Counted from the stretch's first letter, positions 41,909-52,296 are shown. The stretch is DNA of 64,000 nucleotides from Gammaproteobacteria bacterium (GCA_018222825.1 JAAEZO010000003.1:1-64000), one strand, 5' to 3'. Made by a program: numbers and translations. The notes: a model not told the origin generated them from the letters alone.

Positions 41909-42587
41909 TTACATCGAGGTGGTGGCCATTGTTGAGGGCAAGACCGAGCAGATCTTTATTGAATCGGTGCTGGCGCCCTATCTCGCCAATAAGATGATTT
42001 TCATGCACGCTACCCAGGTTTCCAAGCCCGGTCAAAAAGGCGGTGATGTGCGCTTTGAGCGGGTGCGGCGCGATCTGGAAGCTCACCTCAAACAACGCCC
42101 CAACACTTATGTAACCACCTTTGTGGATTACTACGGTCTGCGGGAATGGCCGGGGCTGGATGAAATCACACCCCAGGCCAGCCCGGCGGACATAGCCGAA
42201 TGCCTTAATAACGCCACCCTCAAGCTGGTTTCACAGCTGTTTTCCGCCCAGCAGGCCGAGCGCCGCTTTGTACCTTTTGTGGCCCTGCACGAGTTTGAAG
42301 CCTTGCTGTTCAGCGAGCCGGCCATTTTGGCCCGGGCACTGGGAGTAGCAGAGCAGGAAGTGGCCAAGGTGGTGCGTGCGTGTGGCGAGCCTGAGGCCAT
42401 TAACAACAGCCCGCAAACCGCCCCGTCCAAGCGTCTGAATAACTGGTCTGCCACCGGCAAGTTTGCCAAAACCACCCAGGGCATCACCATTGCCCAACAG
42501 ATTGGCATTGCCCGTATACGAGAGCAGTGCCCGCTGTTCCATCGCTGGCTACACCATTTTGAAACCCTGGTAGGAGATCAGGCATGA
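41901..42587 (+). CDS. DUF4276 family protein, Toprim-like
   Basis: [55 protein letters not shown]; 8-nt overlap with the ATPase. Confidence 0.82.
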   Translation: MNDYIEVVAIVEGKTEQIFIESVLAPYLANKMIFMHATQVSKPGQKGGDVRFERVRRDLEAHLKQRPNTYVTTFVDYYGLREWPGLDEITPQASPADIAECLNNATLKLVSQLFSAQQAERRFVPFVALHEFEALLFSEPAILARALGVAEQEVAKVVRACGEPEAINNSPQTAPSKRLNNWSATGKFAKTTQGITIAQQIGIARIREQCPLFHRWLHHFETLVGDQA

Positions 42588-45500
42588 AACTGAAATTCAA
42601 GGTTCAACCCTATCAGACCCAGGCGGTAGATTCGGTGGTGGACTGCTTTGTCGGCCAGCCACTGAGCTCGAACATAAACTACCGTATCGATCCCGGTGTA
42701 TCCACCAACAAGCACGGCCAGGCCGGCTGGAATCTGTCGGATCAGGATGGCTTCAAGAACGCCGATCTGGTGCTGACCGAACAGCAAATTCTGGAAAACA
42801 TTCACCAGGTACAAAGCGGCCAGAACCTGCCCCTTTCCCCCGGGCTCAAGGTCTATCACGATGCCAACGGCAAGGAAAAGCCCGCCAGTTATCACCCCGG
42901 ATCCGATATCAATCTGGATATCGAGATGGAAACCGGTACCGGCAAGACCTATTGCTATATCAAGACCATTTTCGAGCTGAATCAGAAATATGGTTGGAGC
43001 AAGTTCATCATGGTGGTGCCCAGCATCGCCATTCGTGAAGGGGTGCACAAGTCATTGCAGATCACCTCCGAGCACTTTGCCGAGAGCTACAACAAAAAAG
43101 CACGCTTTTTTATCTACAACTCCCGGCAGTTGCACCAGTTGGAAAGCTTTTCGTCCGACAGCGGCATTAATGTCATGGTGATCAACATTCAGGCCTTTAA
43201 CGCTGCCGGCAAAGACAACCGACGCATTTACGAAGCACTGGATGATTTTCAGTCCCGTCGCCCTATTGATGTGATCAGCGCCAACCGCCCTATCCTGATC
43301 CTGGATGAACCCCAGAAAATGGAAGGCCAAAAAACCCTCGACGCCTTGGCCAAATTCAAACCGTTGATGGTGCTGCGTTATTCCGCCACTCACAAAACAA
43401 CGCATCACAAGGTGCATCGACTGGATGCACTTGACGCCTACAACCAGAAACTGGTCAAGAAAATTGCCGTGCGCGGGATTTCGGTCAGGGGCCTGGCCGG
43501 CACTACCGCCTATCTATATTTGGAGTCCATCGAGATTTCCAAGAAGGCACCGGTGGCAAGGGTGGAAATGGAAGTTCGTCAGGGTACTGGCATCAAGCGC
43601 GTGATCAAACGGCTGAAGCTCGGTGACAACCTGTTTGACGAAAGCAACGAGTTGGAGCAATACCGTGGCTTTGTGGTAAGCCAGATAGACGCCAACAGCG
43701 ATACCGTAGAATTTCTTAACGGCCATCTGCTGCAGGCGGGTGAAGCCACCGGCGACGTGACCGAAGACACCATTCGACGCATTCAGATCCGCGAAACCAT
43801 TCGGGCCCACTTCGAGAAAGAACAGGTACTCCATGCCCAGGGTATCAAGGTGCTGTCGCTGTTTTTTATCGACGAAGTGGCCAAGTACCGGGACTACGAA
43901 GCGGAAGACGATAAAGGCGAATATGCCCGTATTTTCGAGCAAGAATACCAGAAAATAAAAGATGAATACCTGTCTCAGCTGCCGCTGGAAAACCATGCTT
44001 ATCGGGACTATCTGGAAAAAATCACCCCGGATCGCACCCACAACGGCTATTTCTCTATCGACAAGAAAACCAGGCGTCTGAAGGATCCCAGCGTCAGGGC
44101 TCGAGGCGAAGATGCCGGGCTGTCCGATGATGTGGATGCCTATGATCTGATTCTGAAGGACAAGGAAAAGCTGCTGTCGTTCGAGGAAGATACTCGCTTT
44201 ATTTTCTCTCACTCGGCGCTACGCGAAGGCTGGGACAATCCCAACGTCTTTGTGATGTGTATGCTCAAGCACAGTGACAACACCATATCGCGCCGCCAGG
44301 AAGTGGGCCGGGGCCTGCGCCTGTGTGTAAACCAGCACGGCGACCGCCAGGATCATCCCGCCACCGTTCACAACATCAACGTGCTGTCGGTGATTGCCAG
44401 CGAAAGCTACAAGGACTTTGTCGGCAACTTGCAGCGTGAAATCAGCGAGTCACTGTCGGCCCGTCCGCGCAAGGCAGACGTGGATTACTTCACCGGCAAG
44501 ATGATGACCACCGACCAGGGCCAGGTTGAAGTCACCGCCGACCTGGCCCGGCAGATTTACCGGTACCTGGTGAAAAACGATTATACCGACGATAACGACG
44601 CCATCGCCCCGGCCTATCATTCTGCCAAGGCAGAAGGCAGCCTGGCAGCGCTGCCGGCAGAGCTTGAGCCTTATCGGGATCAGATCCTTACTCTTATCGA
44701 TGGCGTGTTCAGTGCTGCTGCCTTGCCGGATATGGGCGACGACCGCAAGCCCAAAACCAACCCGCTCAACGACAACTTCCACAAAAAGGAATTCCAGTCG
44801 CTGTGGGCACGGATCAACAAAAAGGCCGTTTATAAGGTGGACTTCGACTCCAGCGAGCTGATTGCCAACTGCATTCGCGTGCTCGACAAGGAGCTGAAGG
44901 TCACTCCCCTGCAATACATCATTCAGGCCGGCGTGCAGCGGGACAATCTGACCGACGAACAACTCAAGTCGGGCCAGGGGTTTGAGCTTTCTAACACTCA
45001 GGGTGAGTATCACAGTGCCAGCGCTTATTCTGGTGTTAAATACGATCTGGTGGGCAAGCTGGCCACCGACACCAACCTGACCCGCAGAACCATTGCCGCC
45101 ATTCTGAGCAAAATTCAGCCTGCGGTATTTGGCCAGTTCAAGCAGAACCCGGAGCATTTTCTGGCGGAAGCCACCCGTCTAATCAAGGAGCAAAAGGCCT
45201 CAGTGATTATCGAAAAGCTCTCTTACGATGAAACCGACGACCGTTACGATACGGATATCTTCACCGCAGCCCAAAGCCGGCAAGACTTTTCTCTGGCCGG
45301 CAACCGGCTGAAGAACCATATCTACGATTACGTGATCACCGACTCCAATATAGAACGCAAATTTGTGGCCGAGCTGGACACCAACTCGGATGTAGTCGTG
45401 TACGCCAAGCTACCCCGTGGTTTTCTTATCCCCACCCCGGTGGGCGACTACAACCCGGATTGGGCCATCGCCTTCAGGGAAGGCAGCGTCAAGCATGTGT

Positions 45501-45694
45501 ATTTCATCGCCGAGACCAAGGGCAGCCTGTCTACCCTGGAGCTACGCGGCATAGAAGAGCGCAAGATCGACTGCGCCCGTCGTTTCTTCGACAAAATCAG
45601 TGGCCAAAGCCCGGGCGAAAACGTGAAGTACGACGTAGTCACCAGCTACAGCGAACTGATGGATGTGGTGGGTGGTAAGGTTGTAACCAACTGA
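42584..45694 (+). CDS. Type III restriction enzyme Res subunit (DEAD/DEAH helicase with PD-(D/E)xK nuclease)
   Basis: [73 protein letters not shown]-terminal [11 protein letters not shown]...[12 protein letters not shown] overlap with upstream gene. Confidence 0.93.
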   Translation: MKLKFKVQPYQTQAVDSVVDCFVGQPLSSNINYRIDPGVSTNKHGQAGWNLSDQDGFKNADLVLTEQQILENIHQVQSGQNLPLSPGLKVYHDANGKEKPASYHPGSDINLDIEMETGTGKTYCYIKTIFELNQKYGWSKFIMVVPSIAIREGVHKSLQITSEHFAESYNKKARFFIYNSRQLHQLESFSSDSGINVMVINIQAFNAAGKDNRRIYEALDDFQSRRPIDVISANRPILILDEPQKMEGQKTLDALAKFKPLMVLRYSATHKTTHHKVHRLDALDAYNQKLVKKIAVRGISVRGLAGTTAYLYLESIEISKKAPVARVEMEVRQGTGIKRVIKRLKLGDNLFDESNELEQYRGFVVSQIDANSDTVEFLNGHLLQAGEATGDVTEDTIRRIQIRETIRAHFEKEQVLHAQGIKVLSLFFIDEVAKYRDYEAEDDKGEYARIFEQEYQKIKDEYLSQLPLENHAYRDYLEKITPDRTHNGYFSIDKKTRRLKDPSVRARGEDAGLSDDVDAYDLILKDKEKLLSFEEDTRFIFSHSALREGWDNPNVFVMCMLKHSDNTISRRQEVGRGLRLCVNQHGDRQDHPATVHNINVLSVIASESYKDFVGNLQREISESLSARPRKADVDYFTGKMMTTDQGQVEVTADLARQIYRYLVKNDYTDDNDAIAPAYHSAKAEGSLAALPAELEPYRDQILTLIDGVFSAAALPDMGDDRKPKTNPLNDNFHKKEFQSLWARINKKAVYKVDFDSSELIANCIRVLDKELKVTPLQYIIQAGVQRDNLTDEQLKSGQGFELSNTQGEYHSASAYSGVKYDLVGKLATDTNLTRRTIAAILSKIQPAVFGQFKQNPEHFLAEATRLIKEQKASVIIEKLSYDETDDRYDTDIFTAAQSRQDFSLAGNRLKNHIYDYVITDSNIERKFVAELDTNSDVVVYAKLPRGFLIPTPVGDYNPDWAIAFREGSVKHVYFIAETKGSLSTLELRGIEERKIDCARRFFDKISGQSPGENVKYDVVTSYSELMDVVGGKVVTN

Positions 45695-45702
45695 TAATTA
45701 AA

Positions 45703-45736
45703 ATGTAAAGGCCCACCAGAAGGTGGGCCTTTACAT
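45703..45736. terminator. Terminator hairpin after the defence operon
   Basis: ATGTAAAGGCCCACC-agaa-GGTGGGCCTTTACAT, 15-bp perfect stem. Confidence 0.75.
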
Positions 45737-45804
45737 TAGATGTAGATGAACATTCATTTGAGAGTGTTAAAGATATACTCGTTCAACTGTGTGAAAGTAC
45801 ATGT

Positions 45805-46887
45805 TTAACCCATCAGTGCCATATAACCGTGAGTACCCATATACAGCCCCACTGCACTGATCAACAGGCCCGACAAGTAGGGAGCCTTGCGCGCGAGTTC
45901 GTTCAGGCCACTCCATTTACTGCTGGCCTTTTGCACACCGACCGCCGCAACGACGCCCACCGCCACCAGGATCAGCGCCAACCCGATGCTGAATGACACC
46001 ACCAGGGTCGCCCCCAGGGTCAGGGCTTTCAGCTGAATACAGATCAGCAACACAGTCACGGCGGCCGGACAGGGAATGAGGCCGCCGGTCAGTCCAAACA
46101 GCAGGATTTGTCGGTTGCTGACCTCCTGGTTGGCGAAACGCTGCTGAATATCCAGGGCATGAGCCCGCTCATGGGCATCCTGATATTCCTGACTATCTTC
46201 GCTACCATGAGCATGTGGGTGAAAGTGTACATCGAAGTCATGGGTATGATCGTGGTGCCCTATGCTCAGGGTCAGCGCCAGGTGCTCAGCCTTCTCTACA
46301 CACGAGGCCGACTCCAGGTAACCCTCTTTCTCCATGAAGTGATACACCTCGGGGGATGCGGCATCAGCGGGAGCCAGTCGCAGATGAACATGATCTGCAA
46401 TCAAGGGTTTTCCGCTAAGGGTTTTTAGCTGAAAGCGCTGATGTCCTTCTCCGTCTGCAATCGACAGAGCGACATGCCCATGCCCCGTATCCACCACTTG
46501 CGTCTTCCAGTCCTGAGCATGGTTCTGGGCCCGCTGCCATCTTTGCTCATTGCGCCGGGTTCGCAAGAACATCCAGACACCTGTCGACAGTATGATCACC
46601 CCCGACACCAGTTGCATCCAGGGCTCAGCGGCTTCTGCGGTGAACTTCTGACTGATATACATGCCGCCCACGGCGATAAGCCAGACGATGGCGGTGTGAG
46701 ACAAGGTGGCTGCCAGCCCCAGCATGACCGCCTGTCTGACAGTGCCTTTTACCGCCACGATGAACGCCGCCATCATGGTCTTGGAGTGGCCGGGCTCCAG
46801 CCCGTGCAAAGCCCCCAGCAATATCGCACTGGGAATAAAGAACCAGCCATTGCCCTGTTGCAGTAACGCCGCAAAGTCCATTCTCAA
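45805..46887 (-). CDS. rcnA: Nickel/cobalt efflux transporter RcnA family
   Basis: GALHGLEPGHSKTMMAAFIVAVKGTVRQA; His-rich loop (HHDHTHDFDVHFHPHAHG); GLTGGLIPCPAAVTVLLICIQLK. Confidence 0.9.
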   Translation of the reverse strand: MRMDFAALLQQGNGWFFIPSAILLGALHGLEPGHSKTMMAAFIVAVKGTVRQAVMLGLAATLSHTAIVWLIAVGGMYISQKFTAEAAEPWMQLVSGVIILSTGVWMFLRTRRNEQRWQRAQNHAQDWKTQVVDTGHGHVALSIADGEGHQRFQLKTLSGKPLIADHVHLRLAPADAASPEVYHFMEKEGYLESASCVEKAEHLALTLSIGHHDHTHDFDVHFHPHAHGSEDSQEYQDAHERAHALDIQQRFANQEVSNRQILLFGLTGGLIPCPAAVTVLLICIQLKALTLGATLVVSFSIGLALILVAVGVVAAVGVQKASSKWSGLNELARKAPYLSGLLISAVGLYMGTHGYMALMG

Positions 46888-46920
46888 CCTCTTGAATACC
46901 GTTTGAATCGAGCCGAACTA

Positions 46921-46955
46921 TACTCCCCCCTAGTATATCATGCTACCCCCCAGTA
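46921..46955. promoter_or_regulatory. Two RcnR-type operators between divergent rcnA and rcnR
   Basis: TACTCCCCCCTAGTA (46921-46935) and TACCCCCCAGTA (46944-46955), matching the TACT/G-tract/AGTA RcnR site layout. Confidence 0.8.
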
Positions 46956-47015
46956 TCAGCCGAATGGTACATTCTCAGTCAGATACGGTGGTTTTTATGA
47001 CGGAAGAGGTATGCC

Positions 47016-47288
47016 ATGTCTCATACCATGCGAGAACAAAAGAAGCTCAATGCACGGGTCAGCAAAATCCAGGGCCAGGTGAATGGCCTGCAGAAAATGC
47101 TGCAGGAAGACCATGAATGTCAGCAGGTATTACAGCAAATTGCCGCTATTCGTGGAGCGGTAAACGGACTGATGCGGGAAGTCATTAAGGGCCATCTCGC
47201 CGAGCATCTGGTGCTTGAAGAAGATATCAGCAAGCGCGAGGCGGATATGGATGTGGTTCTGAAGGTACTTGATTCTTATATGAAATAG
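47016..47288 (+). CDS. rcnR: RcnR/FrmR family metal-sensing repressor
   Basis: 90 aa; [53 protein letters not shown]. Confidence 0.9.
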   Translation: MSHTMREQKKLNARVSKIQGQVNGLQKMLQEDHECQQVLQQIAAIRGAVNGLMREVIKGHLAEHLVLEEDISKREADMDVVLKVLDSYMK

Positions 47289-47374
47289 TTATTCCGTCGG
47301 CCCGGGAGGAACAGACGAAAAAGGGGCGGAAGGAAAAGTGCTTTACAGCATTCCTCCCGCCCCAGAGGTTCACA

Positions 47375-48052
47375 TTACAATACGCGCTTCATCTGGCCGT
47401 ACTCACCATCGGTGCGCAGCACCACGGTTACATCTGCACTATTTCGGTTGCGAAAAAACCAGCCATGGTTACCTTTGAAGGCGGCAGTCAGCTCACCCGC
47501 ATCGCTGTCGACACCACGACCCTTTTCGTAACTGATGGAGCGGCCACCGCCATCTCCATGGGTATCGTAGTTAACGGGTCCACCGTTCGACTCCCACGAG
47601 AATGAGGCCGTAGCACCCTCAGACATGGTCAGCTTCACTTCGGCACCTTCACCGGGCGACAGCGTGATACTGATTTCATCCTTCCAGAGCGGAGTGACAG
47701 GCGCCGCCTCTTCGACCACGACGGGAGTTGGCTCCTCGACGATGGCCGTTTGCTGTGGTTCCGCAAGGGGAGCGACATTCTCGCTGGGAGCAACCAGCGC
47801 GATGGTTTCAGCGCTCGCATTGGCACTGGCTGCAGCATCTTGTTCCGCTTCCATGGCCAGCTGTTCCTTGATTTCCCCCATTTCCGTCAGCCCGAGAACA
47901 CGACCGATGCCGGTGGGATCGATGGCATATTCGGCGGGCAAGACCACGGTGATCAACAGCGCGGTGGCGGTAGCGGCGGCGATCAGGGTGGATCGCAGCA
48001 GTTTCTTGGCGCTGGGTAATTCCGCTTGTGCGGGAGCATTATGGTTATACAT
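47375..48052 (-). CDS. Transmembrane anchor protein of unknown function
   Basis: 225 aa from MYNHNAPAQAEL; one TM (LIAAATATALLITVVLPAEYAI), periplasmic C-terminus; downstream of HupE/UreJ. Confidence 0.7.
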   Translation of the reverse strand: MYNHNAPAQAELPSAKKLLRSTLIAAATATALLITVVLPAEYAIDPTGIGRVLGLTEMGEIKEQLAMEAEQDAAASANASAETIALVAPSENVAPLAEPQQTAIVEEPTPVVVEEAAPVTPLWKDEISITLSPGEGAEVKLTMSEGATASFSWESNGGPVNYDTHGDGGGRSISYEKGRGVDSDAGELTAAFKGNHGWFFRNRNSADVTVVLRTDGEYGQMKRVL

Positions 48053-48069
48053 CGAATAATCCTTGAGAA

Positions 48070-48786
48070 TCAGGCAACAAAATAACCGGTCAGCTGCAAA
48101 CCGATCAGCATGAATCCGGCGCACATCATGGCGACGTTGGTGGTGTAGGCATGGCGCATAAAGCTCGGGCTTCGCCGCCAGTAACCCATCACAATCAGAA
48201 TGGCGCTCAGCGCAAGCAACTGGCCAATCTCGACACCCAGGTTAAAGGCCAGCAGGTTGGGCACCAGACCATCGGGAGACAGATCGTACTCGATGATTTT
48301 GGTAGATAGGCCAAAGCCGTGGCAGAAGCCAAACAGCAGGGTGGCGGCCCTGGTGTCGGGCTGGACGCCAAACCAGCGCTGAAAGGCACCCAGATTATCC
48401 AGGGCCTTGTACACCACCGAGAGGCCGATAATGGCATCAATCAGGTAGCTGTTGATGCCAATGTTGAAATACACCCCCAGCAACATGGTGGTGGAGTGAC
48501 CCAGCGCGAACAGGCTGACGTACAAGGCGATGTGCTGCATTTTGTACAGAAAGAAGATCACGCCAAACAGAAACAGAATATGGTCATATCCCGTCATCAT
48601 GTGCTTGGCACCCAAATAGATGAACGACACCAGGTTAACCCCGGTTATCTCCTGAATATATCCCTTGTCACCCTGCGCAACGGCATGGGCAAGGGCATCA
48701 CCGCTGACGCCAATCAGGGCCAGCATCAGTATGCATAAAACGAGGCCGGAGCGACCTGAGGCCCCGCCTGAAATAATGGAAAACAT
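48070..48786 (-). CDS. HupE/UreJ family membrane protein
   Basis: YLGAKHMMTGYDHILFLFGVIFFL; FALGHSTTMLLGVYFNI; FGFCHGFGLSTKI. Confidence 0.85.
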   Translation of the reverse strand: MFSIISGGASGRSGLVLCILMLALIGVSGDALAHAVAQGDKGYIQEITGVNLVSFIYLGAKHMMTGYDHILFLFGVIFFLYKMQHIALYVSLFALGHSTTMLLGVYFNIGINSYLIDAIIGLSVVYKALDNLGAFQRWFGVQPDTRAATLLFGFCHGFGLSTKIIEYDLSPDGLVPNLLAFNLGVEIGQLLALSAILIVMGYWRRSPSFMRHAYTTNVAMMCAGFMLIGLQLTGYFVA

Positions 48787-48836
48787 GAAAGCTCCAAATA
48801 TCGATTAAAAGATGGCCGCTATGGACGACCACGACA

Positions 48837-49190
48837 TCAGGAAAACTTGGGTTTTGGAGGGCGCTCTAGGGGGAAAGAGGTCCACAAGGGTGGCGGTGAG
48901 GGTTCACCGGCCACCGAAAAGGAAATGAAAAGAGGGCGCAGCGTCAGCGCCAGGGGCCGGTAATCGGCGGTATCGTGGCTGTGATTCCCAGCGTCGTGAT
49001 GCAGCTGGATACCCGAGAACTCGACATGGCCATGGGAGCCATCCGCTTCATGAACATGGGCATGGCTTTCCGCCGCCATGGAGGCCAGACCGTGGGAACG
49101 CGCTTCGCCCACAGACGAGATCACCAGTCCGGGTACCGTCAGGCACACCAGAATGAGGCTCATCATGTAGCTGCAAAATACGCGGCGCAT
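48837..49190 (-). CDS. Small exported His-rich protein
   Basis: 117 aa; N-terminal signal; HAHVHEADGSHGHVEFSGIQLHHDAGNHSHD. Confidence 0.65.
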   Translation of the reverse strand: MRRVFCSYMMSLILVCLTVPGLVISSVGEARSHGLASMAAESHAHVHEADGSHGHVEFSGIQLHHDAGNHSHDTADYRPLALTLRPLFISFSVAGEPSPPPLWTSFPLERPPKPKFS

Positions 49191-49266
49191 CGGGTTATTC
49201 AGTGTTCCATCGCATCAGGACCGGATCAACAAACGGATTGCCGTTTGCTTCTTTGAGGCGCTAAGC

Positions 49267-49290
49267 CTACCATCCCCCGGGGGGGGATAG
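49267..49290. promoter_or_regulatory. Candidate CsoR/RcnR-type operator
   Basis: CCTACCATCCCCCGGGGGGGGATAGG, near-palindromic G/C tract between divergent genes 49190(-) and 49300(+). Confidence 0.65.
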
Positions 49291-49299
49291 GAAGAGACC

Positions 49300-49581
49300 A
49301 TGACACAAGATTCACACCACCATCAGTCACATCCTGACATCATCAAGCGGCTCAAACGGGCGCAAGGACATCTGCTGAGCGTGATCCGCATGATCGAGGC
49401 CGAACAGCCTTGCCTGGATATCGCCCAGCAACTGCATGCCGTAGAAAAGGCGATACATCAGGCAAAAAAAGTATTGGTACAGGATCATATCGATCACTGC
49501 TTTGAAAGCGCCGTGGATGGCCTGCCCGACGCCCAACGGGCCCTGTTGGATGAGTTCAAGGCCATCACCAAATACCTTTAG
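49300..49581 (+). CDS. CsoR/RcnR/FrmR family metal-sensing repressor (second copy)
   Basis: 93 aa; MTQDSHHHQSHPDIIKRLKRAQGHLLSVIRMIEAEQPCLDIAQQLHAVEKAIHQAKKVLVQDHIDHCFE. Confidence 0.9.
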   Translation: MTQDSHHHQSHPDIIKRLKRAQGHLLSVIRMIEAEQPCLDIAQQLHAVEKAIHQAKKVLVQDHIDHCFESAVDGLPDAQRALLDEFKAITKYL

Positions 49582-49596
49582 CGGCAGGAAAGCCCC

Positions 49597-50898
49597 ATGC
49601 TCAGCGTTCTGGCCCATCCCACTTACCGGAAACTGTTTTCTGCCCAGGTGATTGCCCTGCTGGGCACCGGGCTGGCTACTGTGGCCCTGAGCCTGCTGGC
49701 GTTTCAGCTGGCGGGAGAGCGGGCTGGCACAGTACTGGGCACCGTTCTCGCCATCAAGATGCTGGCTTACGTCTTTATTTCTCCGGTCGCCGCCGCCCTG
49801 ACGGCGCATCTGCCCCGCCGCCCCCTGCTTATCACACTTGATGTGCTCAGGGCGGCCACGGCACTGGGGCTGCCCTTTGTCACTCAGGTATGGCAGGTAT
49901 ATGTGTTGATCTTCCTGTTACAGTCGGCGTCGGCCTGTTTCACCCCGCTGTTTCAGGCCACGATTCCCGAGGTGCTGAAAGACGAAGAGCAATACACCCA
50001 GGCCTTATCCCTGTCGCGTCTGGCTTACGATCTGGAAAACCTGCTCAGCCCTGCGCTGGCGGTGGCCTTGTTGTCGTTAATGAGCTGGCATGGTCTGTTT
50101 GCAGGCACTGTGGCCGGCTTTGCGGCCTCGGCGCTGCTGTTGCTGACGACCACTCTGCCGGCACAGCAAGCCGCAGAGCAGGCCGGGTTTTACCAGAAAG
50201 TGACGCGCGGCCTGCGTGTGTATCTGGCTACCCCCCGGCTCAGGGGATTGCTGGCATTTAACCTGGCGGTGGCCAGTGCCGGCGCCATGGTGATCGTCAA
50301 TACAGTGGTAATAGTGCAGGCAAGGTTGGGATTGTCGGAGCAGGATACGGCATTGGCCCTGGCCTGTTTTGGGGCCGGCTCCATGGTGGCGGCGCTGACG
50401 CTGCCACTGCTGCTGAAGCAATGGCGGGAAAGGACGCTGATGCTGGCCGGCGGACTATGCCTGGTGGTGGGGCTGTTGGTGGCTACCGGCATACAAGGTC
50501 TGACATGGGTGCTGCCGCTGTGGTTGCTGCTGGGCCTTGGCTACGCCCTGGTGCAGACCCCGTCCGGACGGTTACTGGCCCGCTCGGCGCATTCCGAAGA
50601 CCGCCCGGCGGTGTTTGCCGCCCAGTTTTCCCTGTCCCATGCCTGCTGGCTGTTCGCCTATCCCCTGGCGGGCTGGCTTGGCAGTGCGCTGGGAATCGCC
50701 CCTACCCTGGTGCTGTTTGCCGGTGTCGCCCTGGCGGCGGTACTGGCGGCCGCCCGCTTGTGGCCGAAGGAAGATCCCGTCGAGCTTGCTCATTGCCATG
50801 ATGAACTGCCACCCGATCATCCCCATCTGGCCGGCGGCCCGAAACACCATACGCACCCCTATGTGATTGATGATCTGCACACCCGCTGGCCGGGGTAA
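49597..50898 (+). CDS. MFS efflux transporter with His-rich C-terminus (NreB-like)
   Basis: 12-TM MFS; C-terminal HCHDELPPDHPHLAGGPKHHTHPY; directly after the CsoR-family gene. Confidence 0.85.
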   Translation: MLSVLAHPTYRKLFSAQVIALLGTGLATVALSLLAFQLAGERAGTVLGTVLAIKMLAYVFISPVAAALTAHLPRRPLLITLDVLRAATALGLPFVTQVWQVYVLIFLLQSASACFTPLFQATIPEVLKDEEQYTQALSLSRLAYDLENLLSPALAVALLSLMSWHGLFAGTVAGFAASALLLLTTTLPAQQAAEQAGFYQKVTRGLRVYLATPRLRGLLAFNLAVASAGAMVIVNTVVIVQARLGLSEQDTALALACFGAGSMVAALTLPLLLKQWRERTLMLAGGLCLVVGLLVATGIQGLTWVLPLWLLLGLGYALVQTPSGRLLARSAHSEDRPAVFAAQFSLSHACWLFAYPLAGWLGSALGIAPTLVLFAGVALAAVLAAARLWPKEDPVELAHCHDELPPDHPHLAGGPKHHTHPYVIDDLHTRWPG

Positions 50899-51084
50899 TG
50901 CGGCCAGCATACTCAGCACTCACGATTGCCGATGCACTGCAAACCTGCTTTCAGGTGAACTTGAATAAGCAACCTGACTTCTACAACTCCCAGCCAAACG
51001 GTAAAGTTCCCCACTATTCAAGCAATAATGTAAACGAGGTTTTCCTCCTAACGATCAGCCTCATCTTGCCGGAATTTAACGATT

Positions 51085-52293
51085 TCAGACATTTTCCCCT
51101 GAGCCTTTATTCATCATCTCATCCATCAAATCCGCCCATTCCTGCATCATGACTTTCCGTTCCTCCAAATACTGGGCCTGGTTGTAGCTGGCTCTTACCT
51201 TGTTTCGCTCAGCGTGCGCCAGCTGGCGCTCTATTAAATCGGAGCGGTAGCCCATTTCGTTCAGCAAGGTTGAGGCAGTGGCTCGAAAACCATGGGCAGA
51301 AAAACCAATGCTCCCCTTGCCGCTAAACCCCATACGTTCCAGGGCCCGGTTCAGGGTTGTTGCAGTCATGTAAGTATCTGAGTTGCGCAGATTGGGAAAC
51401 AGCAACGGACGGCCACCGGTGAGGGTATGCAGCTCTCGTAGCAGCTCAACCGCCTGGCGGGAAAGCGGCACTATGTGAGGCTGGCGCATCTTCATTTTTT
51501 CTGCCGGGATCCGCCACTCGGCCCGCTCCAAGTCAAACTCGTGCCATTCGGCTTTGCGCAGCTCTACCGTGCGCACAAAGGTCAACAGCATCAGCCGAAG
51601 AGCAATCACAGTGGTTCTGTAGCCACCATATTCGTCCAGTGCCTTGATGAACTGAACAATCTGCTCTCGGGTAAGGGGTTTACGATGCTCCACCTTGGGA
51701 CGATGAATCGCGCCTTTCAGATCGGCAGCAGGATCGTGATCGGCACGCAGGGTGGCAACCGCATAACGGAAGATGGCAGACGACCACTGCCGAATAAGCA
51801 GAGCCACGGTCTCCGCTCCTCGCTCTTCCACACGCCGAATAATTTCCAGCAAGTGGGCTGCCGACACATTGCGAATGGGAAGCTTTCCGATATAAGGAAA
51901 TACATCCGCCGCCAAAAAGCACTCCACCTGACGCAGATAGTAAGGAGTCCAGCCGGGAGCTTTCTTGTCTATCCACTCTCGCGCCAGCGACTCAAAGGTG
52001 CTGGCATTTGCTGTTCTGTTTACCAGGCGCTCGGCTTGCCGCTGATGTGACGGGTGGAGCCCTTGCTTGACCAGGGCTCTCGCCTTGTCATGCTCGGTAC
52101 GTGCGCCAGCCAGGCTTAAGGTTGGGTACTCGCCAATGGCAAAGACATTCTCTTTGCCAGCAATACGGTAACGATACCGCCACAGCTTGGCTCCTGAAGG
52201 TCGAACCTCCAGGTAGAGGCCCTGACCATCGGCCAGCTTCTGCGGCTTGTTGGCAGGCTTGGTGTTACGAATTTTGGCATCTGTCAGCGGCAT
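51085..52293 (-). CDS. P4-type tyrosine recombinase/integrase with DUF4102-like N-terminus
   Basis: MPLTDAKIRNTKPANKPQKLADGQGLYLEVRPSGAKLWRYRYR; FSAHGFRATASTLLNEMGYRSDLIERQLAH. Confidence 0.96.
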   Translation of the reverse strand: MPLTDAKIRNTKPANKPQKLADGQGLYLEVRPSGAKLWRYRYRIAGKENVFAIGEYPTLSLAGARTEHDKARALVKQGLHPSHQRQAERLVNRTANASTFESLAREWIDKKAPGWTPYYLRQVECFLAADVFPYIGKLPIRNVSAAHLLEIIRRVEERGAETVALLIRQWSSAIFRYAVATLRADHDPAADLKGAIHRPKVEHRKPLTREQIVQFIKALDEYGGYRTTVIALRLMLLTFVRTVELRKAEWHEFDLERAEWRIPAEKMKMRQPHIVPLSRQAVELLRELHTLTGGRPLLFPNLRNSDTYMTATTLNRALERMGFSGKGSIGFSAHGFRATASTLLNEMGYRSDLIERQLAHAERNKVRASYNQAQYLEERKVMMQEWADLMDEMMNKGSGENV

Positions 52294-52296
52294 AAT

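Noticed and set aside
34748-45694. Interpretation of the operon as DISARM or BREX
   Set aside because: No DrmB (DUF1998)-like, PglZ, BrxA/B/C or PglX-like gene; methylase and nuclease are type III Mod/Res-like.
34748-45694. Toxin-antitoxin pair reading of the ATPase/DUF4276 genes
   Set aside because: Sizes and motifs fit an ATPase plus Toprim-like effector rather than a classical TA pair; retained as PARIS-like hypothesis only.
49263-49290. G-tract upstream of the second CsoR gene as a phase-variable homopolymer
   Set aside because: It lies in a palindromic operator-like context between divergent metal genes, which explains it better.
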